Source: Toxorhynchites rutilus septentrionalis (taxonomy: Eukaryota > Arthropoda > Insecta > Diptera > Culicidae). From it: DNA of 64,000 bases. Shown piece after piece: positions 34,040 to 45,985 of the stretch. Below the pieces are notes generated by a model. That model had not been told where the DNA came from. It saw only the letters and a program-made list of their open reading frames with translations, and ran no database searches. Numbering within the stretch: the first letter of the stretch is position 1; the number at the start of each line of letters is the position of its first letter. The DNA lies in assembly GCF_029784135.1 (NCBI RefSeq), contig NC_073745.1, forward strand, positions 114,380,716 through 114,444,715, in the 5' to 3' direction. The position numbers and the translations under genes are program-made.

Positions 34040-34263
34040 TCCTAGGTCATAAAAGGTTCCGTACACTTAATGATAAAAAACACTGACCTTAGCCGGAGCA
34101 AAAGCATTATTTGTAACCTCGATTGTGGGCGCTTCTTAATTTTCTATAGTTTACTATAGAAAATTAAGAAGCGCCCACAATCGAGGTTACAAATAATGCT
34201 TTTGCTCCGGCTAAGGTCAGTGTTTTTTATCATTAAGTGTACGGAACCTTTTATGACCTAGGA
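34040..34263. repeat. Perfect 224-bp palindrome (111-bp arms, 2-base centre)
   Basis: 34040-34150 and 34153-34263 are exact reverse complements with only TT between them, centred on TATAGTTTACTATA. Outward of TCCTAGG...CCTAGGA the match stops at once. Such a structure is either a very recent inverted duplication, a perfect fold-back element or an assembly/cloning artefact. Confidence 0.95.
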
Positions 34264-34648
34264 CTAATGCACGACTCAAAATATCATTGGGAAAATTTTC
34301 TGTCGCTTTTTCGAGGCCACGTGGAAAAGTGAAAGACAACTCTTTGTCTCAAAAAAGGCTGTTGACTGTACGCTGGCTGAAGCAAGATTGTAATTTTGCT
34401 ATCTTTTTCTTTGTATTATAAAAGTATTGAGCAATATTCTTCTCTAAAATTGATAAGATTCAAACCAAGGACACGAAGCCTTCAAAATAGAAATTAAAAA
34501 AGACGGGCGGGTAATGTCGTGAAGATAATCGACGTAAATATATCTATGCTGATGATGATGGATACCATCGCCGCCGCCGGCAACTGGTTACTCGCTGGCT
34601 GACTGTCGAATTGTAATTACTACTAAAAATATAAACTACAGAACGAAC
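34264..34648. other. Spacer with a block resembling 37990-38060
   Basis: 34341-34392 (CTCTTTGTCTC, then GGCTGTTGACTGTACGCTGG) resembles 38003-38054 (CTCTTGGCTTC, then GGCTGTTGACAGCTCGCTGG) in the same orientation, so both belong to an unnamed low-copy repeat. Confidence 0.5.
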
Positions 34649-35848
34649 GATGTATACCGTTCTGAATCATATTTCGAACGCTTAAGGCATATGATGCAGA
34701 AAACAGATCTAAACTTTATGCACAGGAATTATTTGGTTGATATTGTTACCGCGATCAAGTCCTTTTCCGGATATGGGAATCAGTGCCTATGATTTTTGGG
34801 ATAAGTTCTAGAAAAAAAGAGCTTTTATTGCTCCATCAGTTATAAACGAAACGATAATTCGGTGTGATGCGTAGAAGGTTTAATGCGATACTAATCCTAT
34901 TGCTTGAATCTGTCTATCTTCTAAGTGAGAGAACAGTGATCAGAGATGATGCGACAGCTCTCTTTGGATAGTGGTCGGATGCTGCGACAAAATTCCCTAA
35001 TTCACGTTAGGCGTGAACAGATATTTTGAATAAATTAGTTCAATATGCATTTAAGCTTTCTACTTTGGTACCTATTTGATTGAAAAAAGAAAAAAAAACA
35101 TCGAAAAAAATGCATTTCAAATCAAGCGAATAAGTATCGAGCGTCGGACACTATTCATGAAAAAAATCAAATTTTGAACAGATTGAATTCAAATTTCGGA
35201 CACTTTATTTTGTAATTTTTTGAAGGAAAATTACATTACACTTGATTATATTTTATACTCAACTGCGAAACACTTATTAAGCAATCACAGTAATCTGATA
35301 ACGATGATGAGAACTGATGAAACACGAGAAAAATTTAAATATTGATGAAGGGGTAAATCCTACGTGCTTACGCTAAGCAATCGTCAAACACAAACGATAA
35401 TGAGTAGTGCTAGTGAAACCAAGGGATTACTCTAAACAAGCAATTGTGATATTAATTTTATAGTTATATCATCAGTGCATAAAGCATTTCAAGATATTAG
35501 AACAAAGTGTCCGAAATACCATGTCAAGATCAATGCTCAAAGACTATCTGAATAGCATAAGATATCGTTAAATTTCACTGTAATATTTGGGCAGCATATT
35601 TAGTCTACGCTGGTTTGACGAAATAAATAAATTTAAAAAAATTGATTCTGTAACTTGTTAAAATCGTCTTTAAATTAAAAGAATAAATTATCCAGCCAGC
35701 TCTCTTTAGATTTTTAGTTTTAAGTAAGTAGTTTTAAGTAGTAAAAAGAATGTATCAGTCTACAATTTAGATTGACGACAATAAAAATAAAAATAAAAAT
35801 AAAAATAAAATATGATGTTGTCCGAAATATGATTCAGAACGGTACATC
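34649..35848. mobile_element. Putative 1.2-kb element with 26-28-bp TIRs
   Basis: ATACCGTTCTGAATCATATT at 34653-34672 is matched by the complement at 35824-35843; the pair of ends spans 26-28 bases with one 2-base gap. No coding frame lies between them. An (AAAAT)n microsatellite is at 35781-35810. No convincing target duplication was found, so the element call is tentative. Confidence 0.5.
35781..35810. repeat. (AAAAT)n microsatellite
   Basis: About five to six units of AAAAT/ATAAA. Confidence 0.9.
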
Positions 35849-35917
35849 TAATACTCTCGATGCAACAGATTCTATTCTATCAATGCATCCTTCATTATAC
35901 AGAGCGCTTTTACTGAG

Positions 35918-36690
35918 TGGGGCGTGTAATGGACACAGCAGCAACATTCCTAAATAAATTCTCAACGTCAACAGATCACATTGGTCGGAGCGTGTATGAA
36001 TGTTGTATGGTTTGGTTTGGTTTTCGATTATAGAGACTTTAAACTTTTTCAGTTCATTCATCTCTAGCTCTGAGAAAGGCCCTTGGAAAAACTTTACTCT
36101 ACTTCTGCACTACACCTCCACCCTCACTGCCTTGAGAAAGGCACTCGATCCCTCGTCGTCCAGCTCGTCCAGCAACGATGTTATCCAGTCGGTGTCCACA
36201 CAAAGAATGCGGAATGGTGTATGATGATGATGGTGTTGAATTAGAGAGACTCTAAACTCTGGTAGTTCATTCGTCTCAAAATGTTGTATCTTTTATCCTT
36301 CTCTTATATATACATCGCACTTCGAAGCTATCTGATTCTCTATATGGGAACGTGATGCATATATAAGAGAAGGGTGGAAGATACAACATTCATCCCCTAA
36401 TGGCGAATGAACTCTATGAGTTTAAACCCTCTATAATTCAACAACAACAACATACAACATTCATTCACGCTCCGAACAGTGTGATGTGTTGACGTTAAGA
36501 GTTTATTTGGGTATGTTGTTGCTATGTCCATTTTTGCGCCGATCAATCTCTCAACACTCATCATGCTGGTCGGGGTTAGACCGAATGTTGTATCTTTCGC
36601 CCTTCCCTTATGTATGAATCGGGCTTCGATGCAACGTGATTCTCCGAGCGGCGCGTGAATGGGCATAGCAACTACATTTCCAGAAGCCAT
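35918..36690. repeat. Complex of inverted and direct repeats
   Basis: 35918-36010 is the reverse complement of 36454-36545 with moderate divergence (shared CGTCAACA and GGAGCGTG blocks and GAATGTTGTATG). 36278-36330 and 36584-36640 are direct relatives (both begin ATGTTGTATCTTT). 36278-36310 is also inverted at 36362-36394. A fragment with GAGACTTTAAAC and TTCATTC words sits between the arms. Probably several nested fragments of one non-autonomous element. Confidence 0.65.
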
Positions 36691-36758
36691 GCCATGTAAG
36701 CTTACTGTCGAATTGAATGGAATGGAGTAGCATTGCTTGTTGCATTAGAATGCATATA

Positions 36759-37615
36759 CAGCGCGGACTCGATTATATACAGTTTTTGATTTCTTTTCAC
36801 TGTATATAATCAAATACTGTATATAATCGAGTCAAAAAAAAATTTTTTTTCCATGTATTTTTCGATTTTTGAAAATAAAAGAGGAATTTGATTTTTGATT
36901 CATCTCTTTAAAGTCAGAAAACACCTTTCTCACACAAAAAAAAATTATTCAGATTATCTCAGGAGGTGATAGACGATAATATTTGACGAAAAAAAATCCT
37001 CCTGCGCATATGTTCGAATTTCAACAATGACAGAGTTATATAACTTTTTTTTGTTTCGGACTCTGTTGCCTCAAACTGACTCTACATTAAAAAGTACGGT
37101 ATGGAAGACGATTCTGATGCTTTCATTTGAAAGATGAGAAAGTTTAGTACTGGACATAGTAGAGGAACAACTAAATTAGTGGATTTTAATAACATTTTGG
37201 AAGAGAAAAAGCTAAAAGTTAATCATTTTTAATGTGTTATTATTAATTTTATCCTAAAAATTTATATTAAACTAGATTGTTTCAATCAATTAAGTTCAAT
37301 TAAGTTCTTTAACCACTCTACAATTTGTTCTTTGACGACCAATTTCTATCTTTCTTAATTTGGCTGCAATATCGATATAAACTATTACTGGTGAAAATTC
37401 AAGCAACATCTTCAAAAAACACGATTTTTACCCCACTGTATATGTAATAGACACTTAAACTTTACCTTAACGCTGGAAGGTTATATTTCTTCTTGAAATA
37501 AGCCATATTTGAAATATAAAAAAAATATTTTTTCCAAACTGTATATAATCGAGTCCAAAATTGTATATAATCGAATCACATATAATCGAGTCTGTATATA
37601 ATCGAGTCCGACCTG
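36759..37615. mobile_element. Pogo-like MITE with TATATAATCGAGTC iterons
   Basis: Termini CAGCGCGGACTCGATTATAT and, complemented at the right, CAGGTCGGACTCGATTATAT. TA precedes the left end, while the right flank is CA (probably mutated). Four copies of ATATAATCGA(G/A)TC stand within 80 bp of the right end, and inverted and direct copies occur near the left. The 857-bp interior has no coding frame. Confidence 0.85.
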
Positions 37616-37930
37616 CACGAGTAAAATCTACCTCTTTCATCGTTACTTTGTTCTCTTGTTTACTATTTCCACTATATATGCCGCGGATAAAAACGTACGT
37701 GAGGATTTTTTCTCTTAATTTGTGTATTCGGAATCAAAATTAATCCATTAATTGAAAATATATAAAAGTTCAAAATATTTTACTTTTTCCTCCAGAAATT
37801 TTAAAATAGGCCCCTATACCGAAAGGTAAGACGTAATCCCACGTTAAGATTAATAATTATCTCTTAGCCTTATGAAAGACTATTTCCTTACTGGAGCGAA
37901 ACCAAAATAACACTAGAATAGAATAACGAA
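37616..37930. other. Spacer
   Basis: No recognisable feature. Confidence 0.35.
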
Positions 37931-37940
37931 GCTCACTCAC

Positions 37941-37962
37941 CACTAGCCTTGGAAACGTCCAT
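37941..37962 (-). other. Speculative first coding exon with splice donor
   Basis: On the minus strand, AAAATGG (a good start context) opens the codons MDVSKAS plus one base and is followed at once by GTGAGTGAGC, a strong splice-donor-like sequence. TATAAA lies about 116 bases upstream of the ATG (38083-38078). Chance is a real alternative: the exon would be only 22 bases, and part of the supposed 5' leader recurs at 34341-34392. Confidence 0.15.
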
Positions 37963-38077
37963 TTTACAGATTGGAAGGTGATTTGAAAGTTTTAAAGTTA
38001 ACTCTTGGCTTCAGGAAGGGCTGTTGACAGCTCGCTGGCTGCAGCGAGAGTTAATTTGGAAGTGCAAATGCCATCAC

Positions 38078-38083
38078 TTTATA
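38078..38083 (-). promoter_or_regulatory. TATAAA motif upstream of the speculative exon
   Basis: TATAAA on the minus strand, in GAGTATAAAGTG. It gains weight only if the exon at 37941-37962 is real. Such motifs are frequent in AT-rich DNA. Confidence 0.12.
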
Positions 38084-38099
38084 CTCTCGGTCCATGCGT

Positions 38100-40384
38100 T
38101 TTTTCCTTGCAATGACAGTTCCCAAGTTAAGAATGTTTCCCTTCTGCATTGTGTCTTTAATGTCAATATTTGACCGGATTCAGTGGTTGCTTACTTGGAA
38201 TGGAGAACATTGAGCATGTTCTGAGCATGCATTTCGAAACTAATGATTTGAGCTCGACATATCTGCTCGTCAACAGGGGTTGCCGAGTTTCATGCTTATC
38301 TTGCGCTAGCTCCGGAGGTGTCCCTTGTGGGCACTTCCTTAGGGATAGAATCAGGCAAGGCACCGTTTTCTAGGATTTTTGTCGCATCCTTGCTCGCTTC
38401 CTTGGTCTAAATTGATTCCGCATGAATCGGTTCAAACCATTCCAGTTAATCGAAGCTCTGCTGAAATTGAAAAGGTTGAACATGTGGCACAACTTGCACT
38501 ACTCAGGGTAATTGCACGGCTGGTTAGTCAAAAGTTTGCGGGTGGTAATCAGTGACTTGGTTGGAAATTTGGTCTACATTTAGTTCCATCTGGCTTTCTC
38601 CGTGTACTAACGCTCCGTGGTGCCTAAATATTTTTCGTGTTCTCATACTGATGTCGCTCATACCGCCCCCCGTCTTTTGTATTACGCATTGTATATTTAT
38701 ACCTGAGGCTCCACTGTTATCCCGTACTGGGTCAGCATTAAATTAATTCGTTTCAGGCAAAACTTGTTAGACTTTTCTATTCTGTTTTGGGTTTGTGTAT
38801 GTGTGTAGGTATGTATGCTTGATTGCAGTTTTTGTCGGAGATAACAAACCGTCTTGCATGGAACTTGGCTGTTATTCCAGCCGAGCGTGAAACTGGGACT
38901 CACTTTTTCCATTCTTTTCATCAACTCCAAATGCTACAGAAGGAACCTTTCCCGGGTGTCCGGACACAGTTCAGGGGTGGCCATATCTGTGGCGTTATCT
39001 GTCGTTTTGCCGTTCTCCCATTTCATCCACAGAGCCACAGGATGCTGGAGCTACCTTTTTACGGAGTTATATATACACTGTTTTTTTTGTTTGTTCATTC
39101 AAAGACTTTGTGCGGCATAATGTATGTTTTATACACACAGCAAAATGGTGATTCTGGAAGAGGAGTTTTTCTCAACGATATGGAAAGTAGGACTGGACTG
39201 GACAGTCCGGAGTGTAGGAATAATGGAATCAGAATTGATTTTTTTCCTCCGCTGGGAGAATGATTACGGATGATTATGATGATATGCTGTTTTAGAATTT
39301 AGATTAATTTCTGTCAGGTTCGAGTGACATTTTCACGCGCTCGAATCCATTGATCAGGATGGAGAGAAGAATCAAAGCTTCGATTAATAAATATGCTGAT
39401 AATTGACATGTTTGATAAATTACTTTATATCTTCAACACATAACGCAAGGTTTCCGTCTGACCATCCCCCGGTACTCAATGTTCGGTTTCCAAGAAAAGA
39501 TTAGCAAATATCACCATTGTTAATTTTCCTAACGACCAAAGTTAGACTATAAATCCAGCACTTAAACTTCGGGACACTGCAAATTGGAACAAAACACAAG
39601 CAAATACACACACATTTTCTCGAACTCAAGTACCATCCCCTCCATCCAATTAATGCAGTTTTCCGTTCGACTCTCGACCAACACGACGAAGTATTCAACC
39701 GGTATATCCCGAAAAAGCTAATTGAATTAAACCCGGAAAGATTAAAGTGGCAATTAAACAAAGTGCATTTGATCTGCAATCTTCTTCGTCGGGTTAACGT
39801 TAGCTTCCGGATGCAGTTTTAACTTACGAACAAAGTTTGTTCCCCTTCCCTCCTATATCACGCTCTGCCAATCCTACTTGACCCCGGGGCAGAATTATTG
39901 ACATGCACATGGACTGCAGCATAACCGATAGTTCTGAAGTTCCCGGGTCCAGGTTTTGCTATCACGGGATAATTAATTGGGTGCTTTTTTCTCGTTTCAG
40001 ATCCGCTGGTGTTTCGCCCAATGCTTGTTCTGTGAGACATCGATTTCGAGGCTGTTAATGGTGATATAACGTTTAGCAGGTATTGGAAAAATAAATGGGG
40101 CCATGTGAAATCTCTCAGTGACATTTTCCCAAGCTACGGTTGCGATTTTCCAGAAAATGTGTGATGAGAAACGGTTGAAATCAATCATTAGAAGTAAAAA
40201 CAAAAGAGAATCAATCATGAGGAGCAAAGAAATTCTTCTAAACAAATAATCATTCAATACTCGTTGTATATTGTGTTACCTGAAGAGTACGCCATAGATG
40301 GTTTAAAAAATAAACTAATTCCAGATGGCGATGAAAAAAATTCAAAATATAATTTAATGGAACAAATTGTTGTTGAGTCCTACG
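38100..40384. other. Anonymous; no gene recognised
   Basis: Higher-complexity DNA, in part with frames up to 146 codons (38823-39263 on +) that overlap others of similar size and show no domain. Possibly intronic or intergenic host sequence. Confidence 0.4.
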
Positions 40385-41040
40385 TTTATTAAGCCTTCTA
40401 CAAAAATTATCCCACGCCCTACCGGGCGATTTTACGCCAGTTGATCGCAACCATAGGCATGACCGATGAAAAGATGGTTGTCAGCTTTTCTCTGGCGATC
40501 AACTGCAGTTTTGATGAACTCGAAATTATTGGAGTTGATCCTCCGTTTGAGGTTCGGCCCATCTCCTCTAGTGATTTCTTGGCATACTGGACCGACGCTA
40601 AGTCTGGCCAGACGATCACATTCTCCTTTGCGTGATACTTCTTGATGAAGGCGGCAACTTCCGGCAGGCACTTCGTACTGTAAATCTCCCCGTTCACCGC
40701 GAGCACCCAGGACAACGAACGACAGCCACAGAAGGACCTTCATTGGTGCTGCAAATATATTTGATTTCATCGCTCACTTGCTTGATAGGGGACGTAGGTC
40801 TCGTCATCCACTATGATCACGAAGTCCCTCTTCGTCGGAAAGATGTTTTTAGCCTGCACATTTAGCCGCTCAGACACGTCCGGTCTAGCTTCCTCATGAA
40901 AAGTTCCTTTCGGCCTGGTATTTCTTTACCAACCTTAACCACCTTGGGCCAAACGTTCGCTCCGTCCTTTCGGCCCAAGGTGCGAAACGATGATGCCACC
41001 TTGCTCTCGATGTTCCTCTTCAACAATCCTTCGTGAAATC
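40385..41040 (-). pseudogene. Decayed DD37E-type transposase
   Basis: Minus-strand reading shows VKKYQ and RNFS-like remnants. IIVDDETYV (first catalytic block) is at about 40790-40815, WVLAVNGEIYSTKCLPE and VIVWPDLASVQYAKKSLEEM (second block) at 40590-40710. Stops and frameshifts follow before the third acidic residue. The PDLASxxYA signature ties it to the DD37E relatives elsewhere in the window. No TIR pair was found, so the ends are approximate. Confidence 0.75.
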
Positions 41041-41945
41041 CTTAAAGTAATTGAAAATAATATTTAGATTGAGAAATGTGGTTCAAGGATTCTGAATAAT
41101 TCACTGAAAATGGTTAAAATAAAATTGCGGACTATTTGGTTGGGAGAGTGGTTTAGTGAACCAAGGATATCGAAACATAACCATTTAATATAATTTCTTT
41201 CTATAAAGTTTGAAAATAAATGGACGTGAGATTACATTTTGGCAACCTAATTTGTGTGCCATTCTTTTTCGAAGAGAAACGTTACTTTTCAGGAAAAAAA
41301 ATCTTTCTTTTTATTGTTTCTTTCGCCATTCTAAGTATTTATTTCTCAACCTTCCGCTGCTGCCTCTACTGTCCTGATCCTCTAATATTTTCACAGATTT
41401 ATTCCTTTCATTATTCTCTTTTTCATTAATTTTATTTCTCATTCTTTATTTTTGACTTTCACCAAAGTTTTTACCAAAGCTCTTCAATTTAATATCTTAT
41501 GACTTTCACCAAAGCTATTCAATTCAATAATCAAACTGTCAGATCCAATCAATTTTCGGCGTCCTGATGAACAAAATTGACTGTCCTGATCTACCACGTG
41601 AAATCCCACTCACTGTACACCCGCGCCACCTGCAACACTCTGCTTTGATCATCAATAAATAAATAAAATCTATAAAATAAAAATAATTCTAATTTGTGAA
41701 ATTGCGGACAGTCAAACCTAAGCATGACCTAGTTCTGAGCTCTGTTGAAATGTAATAGATAATGAAGGGGATATAAAATCTCTCTTTTTTCATAAGCCTG
41801 GAAAGTTGAAATTTCCTATTTTGTTCAGGCGCGAAACATTCAAAAATCTAAAACGCAAGTGTTTCATAACTGTCAGATGAAGATTCATCTCTCCTTTACA
41901 AAATAACAGCAATTCCGCATGAATAACAACAAGTTCATAATTTGT
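41041..41945. other. Spacer
   Basis: AT-rich with short frames only. CTTTCACCAAAG recurs at 41456-41467 and 41502-41513. Confidence 0.4.
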
Positions 41946-41957
41946 AGATCATCCTTA

Positions 41958-42443
41958 TTTTTTTTTTATCCCATTTATTTATTTAAGGCTCATTAGCATT
42001 TTAGCTGTAACAGAGCCGAATTTTAATCGTGTACATGTCACATAGTTATCATATCTATAATTAGCACATTACACAGTTGCCATTCGCCAGTATTCCTTCT
42101 ATACCATTACATATGGTACATTCACACAGTAGCCATTTAGGCGTAAGGGTATTCTTTCTGTTCTTCCATTATCCAGTTGGACCACCGGACAGCGGAGACA
42201 GTTGTTTGATCATTGTTGAGTTATTTATAGAACAGTAGCCCGATGTGTCTGGCAGAGCAGAGCAGTTGTATGGATGAATCGATCTTATTTCGACCGTGGA
42301 TCGATCTCCATCGCTGATGATTGTTGCGTGGACGTAGCTATTCTGTAACAACACAAAGATGGTCAATGAGGGCCCTGAGTTTTGAACTCACGATCGATCG
42401 CTTACTAAGCGAACGCGCAACCAATGTGGCTACGGAGACCTCC
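41958..42443 (-). mobile_element. Long tRNA-derived SINE, copy 3
   Basis: Third copy of the family at 13788 and 14866, on the minus strand, with the T-run (A-tail complement) at its left and the tRNA-like head at its right. A perfect 12-bp direct repeat AGATCATCCTTA flanks it (41946-41957 and 42444-42455). It differs from the other two by several small indels in the body. Confidence 0.92.
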
Positions 42444-42519
42444 AGATCATCCTTAGTTCATAATCAAATCAAACATCCTGTTTGGCGTGCTTTCGACCAA
42501 GCTATGGTATGTGGAAATT

Positions 42520-42670
42520 GGTAACTTGCTCCAGGCAGAGGTAGCTGCTCATTTCAGCTCCTTAAAACTCTCATACTGCTTGTTATCTGCCTTTATTCTT
42601 CGTACGATCACTTCCCATAAGTTCTCGATTGGGAATTGAACTGGTTGATAAGCAGGGTATTTTAAAATCT
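42520..42670 (-). pseudogene. Tc1-type transposase C-terminal fragment
   Basis: Minus-strand reading gives PAYQPVQFPIENLWEVIVRR, then ADNKQYESFKELK, a stop, and AATSAWSKL. This is the region around the last catalytic residue of Tc1-like transposases (usually SPDLNPIENLW) and its downstream helix. The SPDLN part is changed to QPVQF. No ends were identified. Confidence 0.8.
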
Positions 42671-42730
42671 GAAGCTACAGATCCATGAATCAAGAACCGT
42701 TATTCTGTCGGAATACCGTATAATCACGAT

Positions 42731-44080
42731 CAGGGCTCGAAAAAGACATATTCAACTAAAGATAGTCAGCGGACTATGAAGAAATTCATGTTAGTATTCA
42801 ATTGGAAATGAGTTTCTGGCTTCTTCCAGCAGTTTCTCCGTCAACATGACTCAACAGTCATTCGGGTGTGTAGTTGCTATCTCACTCTACGACTCGAGTA
42901 TCTCATTTTATTCTTCCTAGTCAAAAGGACTTTAACACATAGTCACAAAAATGAATTCGTTTCTCTCTCTCTCTCATGTATGCATGTATCGATATTTACG
43001 TTCAACGTGGTTTGACCTATACTACAGGTGAGCTAGATTTTTTTGTACACGAAAATCACTCACATATACAAAATAGCGTGCAGTATTTTGTTCGGAAACA
43101 CTGACAAATTTTTGAAATTTTGTTGATATAAACCTGTTTTTCTGTATGTTTTTTTTTTCACATAATTGAACTCGGAGACAAAGTGAACCTCAGAACAAAT
43201 TTTATTACGAAAAAATAATTCATAATAAAAATTGCCGGCGGCGTTAACTTTTGACGAACAAGCGCATTTTTCTAGAACGATGACCAGTTGGTCGACGAAT
43301 GTTTAAAAAATTGAGTGCTTTATTTCCAGAGCGAGAAAAGGTACATAATTAATATTGCTTTATTGGATTTTATGAAAACTTTCAGTAATAATAAGTAGTA
43401 TATGAACAGGTATGCGGATTTTTTTAGAATATTTGCAATGTAGCGAGTATGGCGCCATTCGTTCGCTGAGGGTTAATACGGAAGTACTAGTATTTGTAGT
43501 AAGTAAATCTAGATAATAAGTAAGCAAGTAAATATAATATTTTCTAGTAAACAAATGAGTATTTTTTCATATTTCATGATTTTTATCTACAATGAATAAT
43601 TCCAATGGTACAGATTTTTTGAAGAAAAAATACAGATGAGAAAGATTTTTTCTCTTCTGGTACAGAATAAAATGTGGCAACACTGCTAATAACTGTCGAA
43701 GTTCGTTGATTTGAGTTCACGGTGGATAGACCGTCCATTAATGATGTAACTACTTTTTTGCATCAGACATCAAGTTTTCGTTCCACTTTATATGGACGTA
43801 AAAATAAGATTGCGTACGCGGGTGAAGAGTGTGTCAGGGGGAGTAGTAGTGTGGATTGAAGTCAGTTGAATGAAGAGGCAGATTTGTATTCATCCGTCAC
43901 GTCAATTAGAATAACCATTTACTAGAATAGTTCATAAGTCATCCTCGGTCTTACACACTCGTCAATCCGTTTCTAGTCAATTGAAATCATATTGACTGTG
44001 AAAGCTGAAGTAGTACTAGTCGAAGCGAAGCGATTGAGAGGAGAGTCGATTTACATTTTTCATCTCCGAAGATTTCGGGG
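42731..44080. mobile_element. hAT-type MITE, copy B (inverted, enlarged)
   Basis: The left end CAGGGCTCG and the following AACTAAAGATAGTCAGC match the complement of the right end of copy A. 43700-44080 matches the complement of the left part of copy A up to CGAAGATTTCGGG. About 600 bp at 43110-43700 has no counterpart in copy A. The right terminus lacks the final CCCTG and no 8-bp duplication is visible. Confidence 0.8.
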
Positions 44081-44617
44081 ATAAAAATATGAGGAGCAAC
44101 GCAAGGAATGAATTTCCAGCTGGTTTGTAGACTGGTGAATCTTATCCGATAAATATGAAAGGTATGACAAATGCGCAGACGTAGCTCTCTATAGTCTTTT
44201 CAGCCAATGTCCGTAGTTAGAGGAACAAGAAGCACTGACCCATCTTGTTCACAATAGATTCCGTCATTTAATGGCGAAAGCGGCGATGATATCAGTTTTT
44301 TACGTATAAGGTCAGTTATAAAAATGGTAATCGGATGTTGTCTTGGCAGAATAGATGGATATTTTGCTTCGTACGATGCAATCTGTATAGCACCAATGCG
44401 ACCCCGCATTCTCAGCACTCCTCGATCATCTAGAAATGATTAAGTCCGGATTAACAAGAATTTAGCGACGCCGCAATGTTCCGCCAGAAGTTCAAGGTCT
44501 TAAGTGATCAAACAATCTCATCACCACTTTGAGAACTTTTCGTTTTGTAGGAACGTGAGAAGAATCGGCAGAAAATCTTTCTTCATAACGAATGTGTATG
44601 TAAATTCATCGGTTTTG
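44081..44617. other. Spacer
   Basis: No recognisable feature. Confidence 0.35.
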
Positions 44618-44944
44618 ACATATTTTGACGTAGAACTACGTCTTTCAGGAAGGGTCACATAAAAACAGGTCACGTTTTTATGAAATAAAGTTAACGTTAA
44701 TAACTATTTTTGCCGCGGATGTATTTTGACGATTTACATACCAAACCAAATGGTGGAAATTGATGTAAACTAGAAGCATTTCCATTTTCCCATTCATTTG
44801 TTCTGCTCATATGCGAGCTTCCCTACCCATGCCATCTATAACGAGCAACTAATCAGCGATCAACGAAGGGTCTCCATGAACAAATAAAAGAAGAGGAAGA
44901 TGAACGAAGTGAAATATTTGCCTAGAACATAAATATTGGGCATA

Positions 44945-45021
<77 letters not shown>

Positions 45022-45985
45022 AAATTACTTACTCGCTGATGTCTCTGGCATTGCAATCTGAACATCAAACTGACACCATTCCATTCAGATTGTGAACTAC
45101 ACAATTGTGTGGAGAATCACCAAGCAAATAATTGTTCAGGAATTTTGTGTGTGATTTGGTTTCGCATGACAGTAGCAAAAAAATCTCCAGCTTCTGTTGA
45201 GAAGAGCGGAAAGCGGAGATAAGTGTGTATATATTTAGTTGCTTCAAGTCATCGATATATGGCTTTGTGTGCGTACGTGCGTGGTTCATAACCCGTACGT
45301 AAAAATTGTACATCTTCTCTACGCCGAAACCCCATTTGTATCTCCACCCGTGTGCATTGACCCTGTTGCGATGCAATAATCGCCTATTTTTTTGAAGCTG
45401 TGATGGATGATTGTTTGGTGGTGGAAACTAGGCAGCCTCGATTATAAATATAAACAAAGAGGGGAGAAAGCGAGTGTGAAATATTTGCGCTAGGATATGA
45501 GTAATGAAACTCTGCTGAGGCAAATGTTCTGTCTTTTTCATTACTCCGAGCAGTTAAGATCGCTTGTTTTCCGTCGTCATAAGGGCTTCATTGGTGCCTT
45601 TGACATTGTATCAATGCATTGAACTGACGCTATGGCGAAGCAGCCGTTAAGGTTGTGCGCCAAATAATTATTTGGGGAATGCCAAGCTAGACCACCGTGA
45701 ATGTCGTGCTGGAGTGTTATGAGTTATTTTGATTCGCGTGCCAGTCGCAGAACTGCTTCCAACTAGGATTGCATTATCGCTCATCTTGATCATAATGAAG
45801 CTACTTTTTTCGTAGTTATTGATTAACAGAAAGAGCTTATTTTGTTTATTTAGTCATCAAGAAAGTAAATGTCGTTCTGGAATTTCGTATGTGGTTTGGT
45901 TACGCTTGCCAGCAGCAAAACTTTCTTCTTCAAAGATGACAGCTGTGCTTATCTCAAGCATGAGAAAGCAATGCAACTTTTTTCA
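44618..45985. repeat. Dispersed 1.4-kb repeat, copy B
   Basis: Reverse-complement relative of 20691-22106. Shared landmarks are AACAGGTCACGTTTT, AGTTAACGTTAATAACTATT, CTTCCCTACCCATGCC, CTCGCTGATGTCTCTGG, ACTACACAATTGTGTGG and GTAAATGTCGTTCT. A TA microsatellite replaces about 100 bases present in copy A. The outer end carries GACGTAGAACTACGTCTTTC. Confidence 0.78.
44949..45019. repeat. (TA)n microsatellite
   Basis: About 70 bases of uninterrupted TA inside repeat copy B. Confidence 0.97.

Noticed and set aside
33498..34052. 184-codon plus-strand ORF
   Set aside because: Composition is what T-rich DNA gives by chance (many F, S, Y, L, H), no domain or signal is visible, and it runs into the palindrome at 34040.
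38823..39263. 146-codon plus-strand ORF
   Set aside because: Overlaps an 88-codon frame in another register and shows no conserved motif; Phe/His-rich.
44945..45104. 60-codon minus-strand ORF with repeated Ile-Tyr
   Set aside because: It is a translation of the TA microsatellite.
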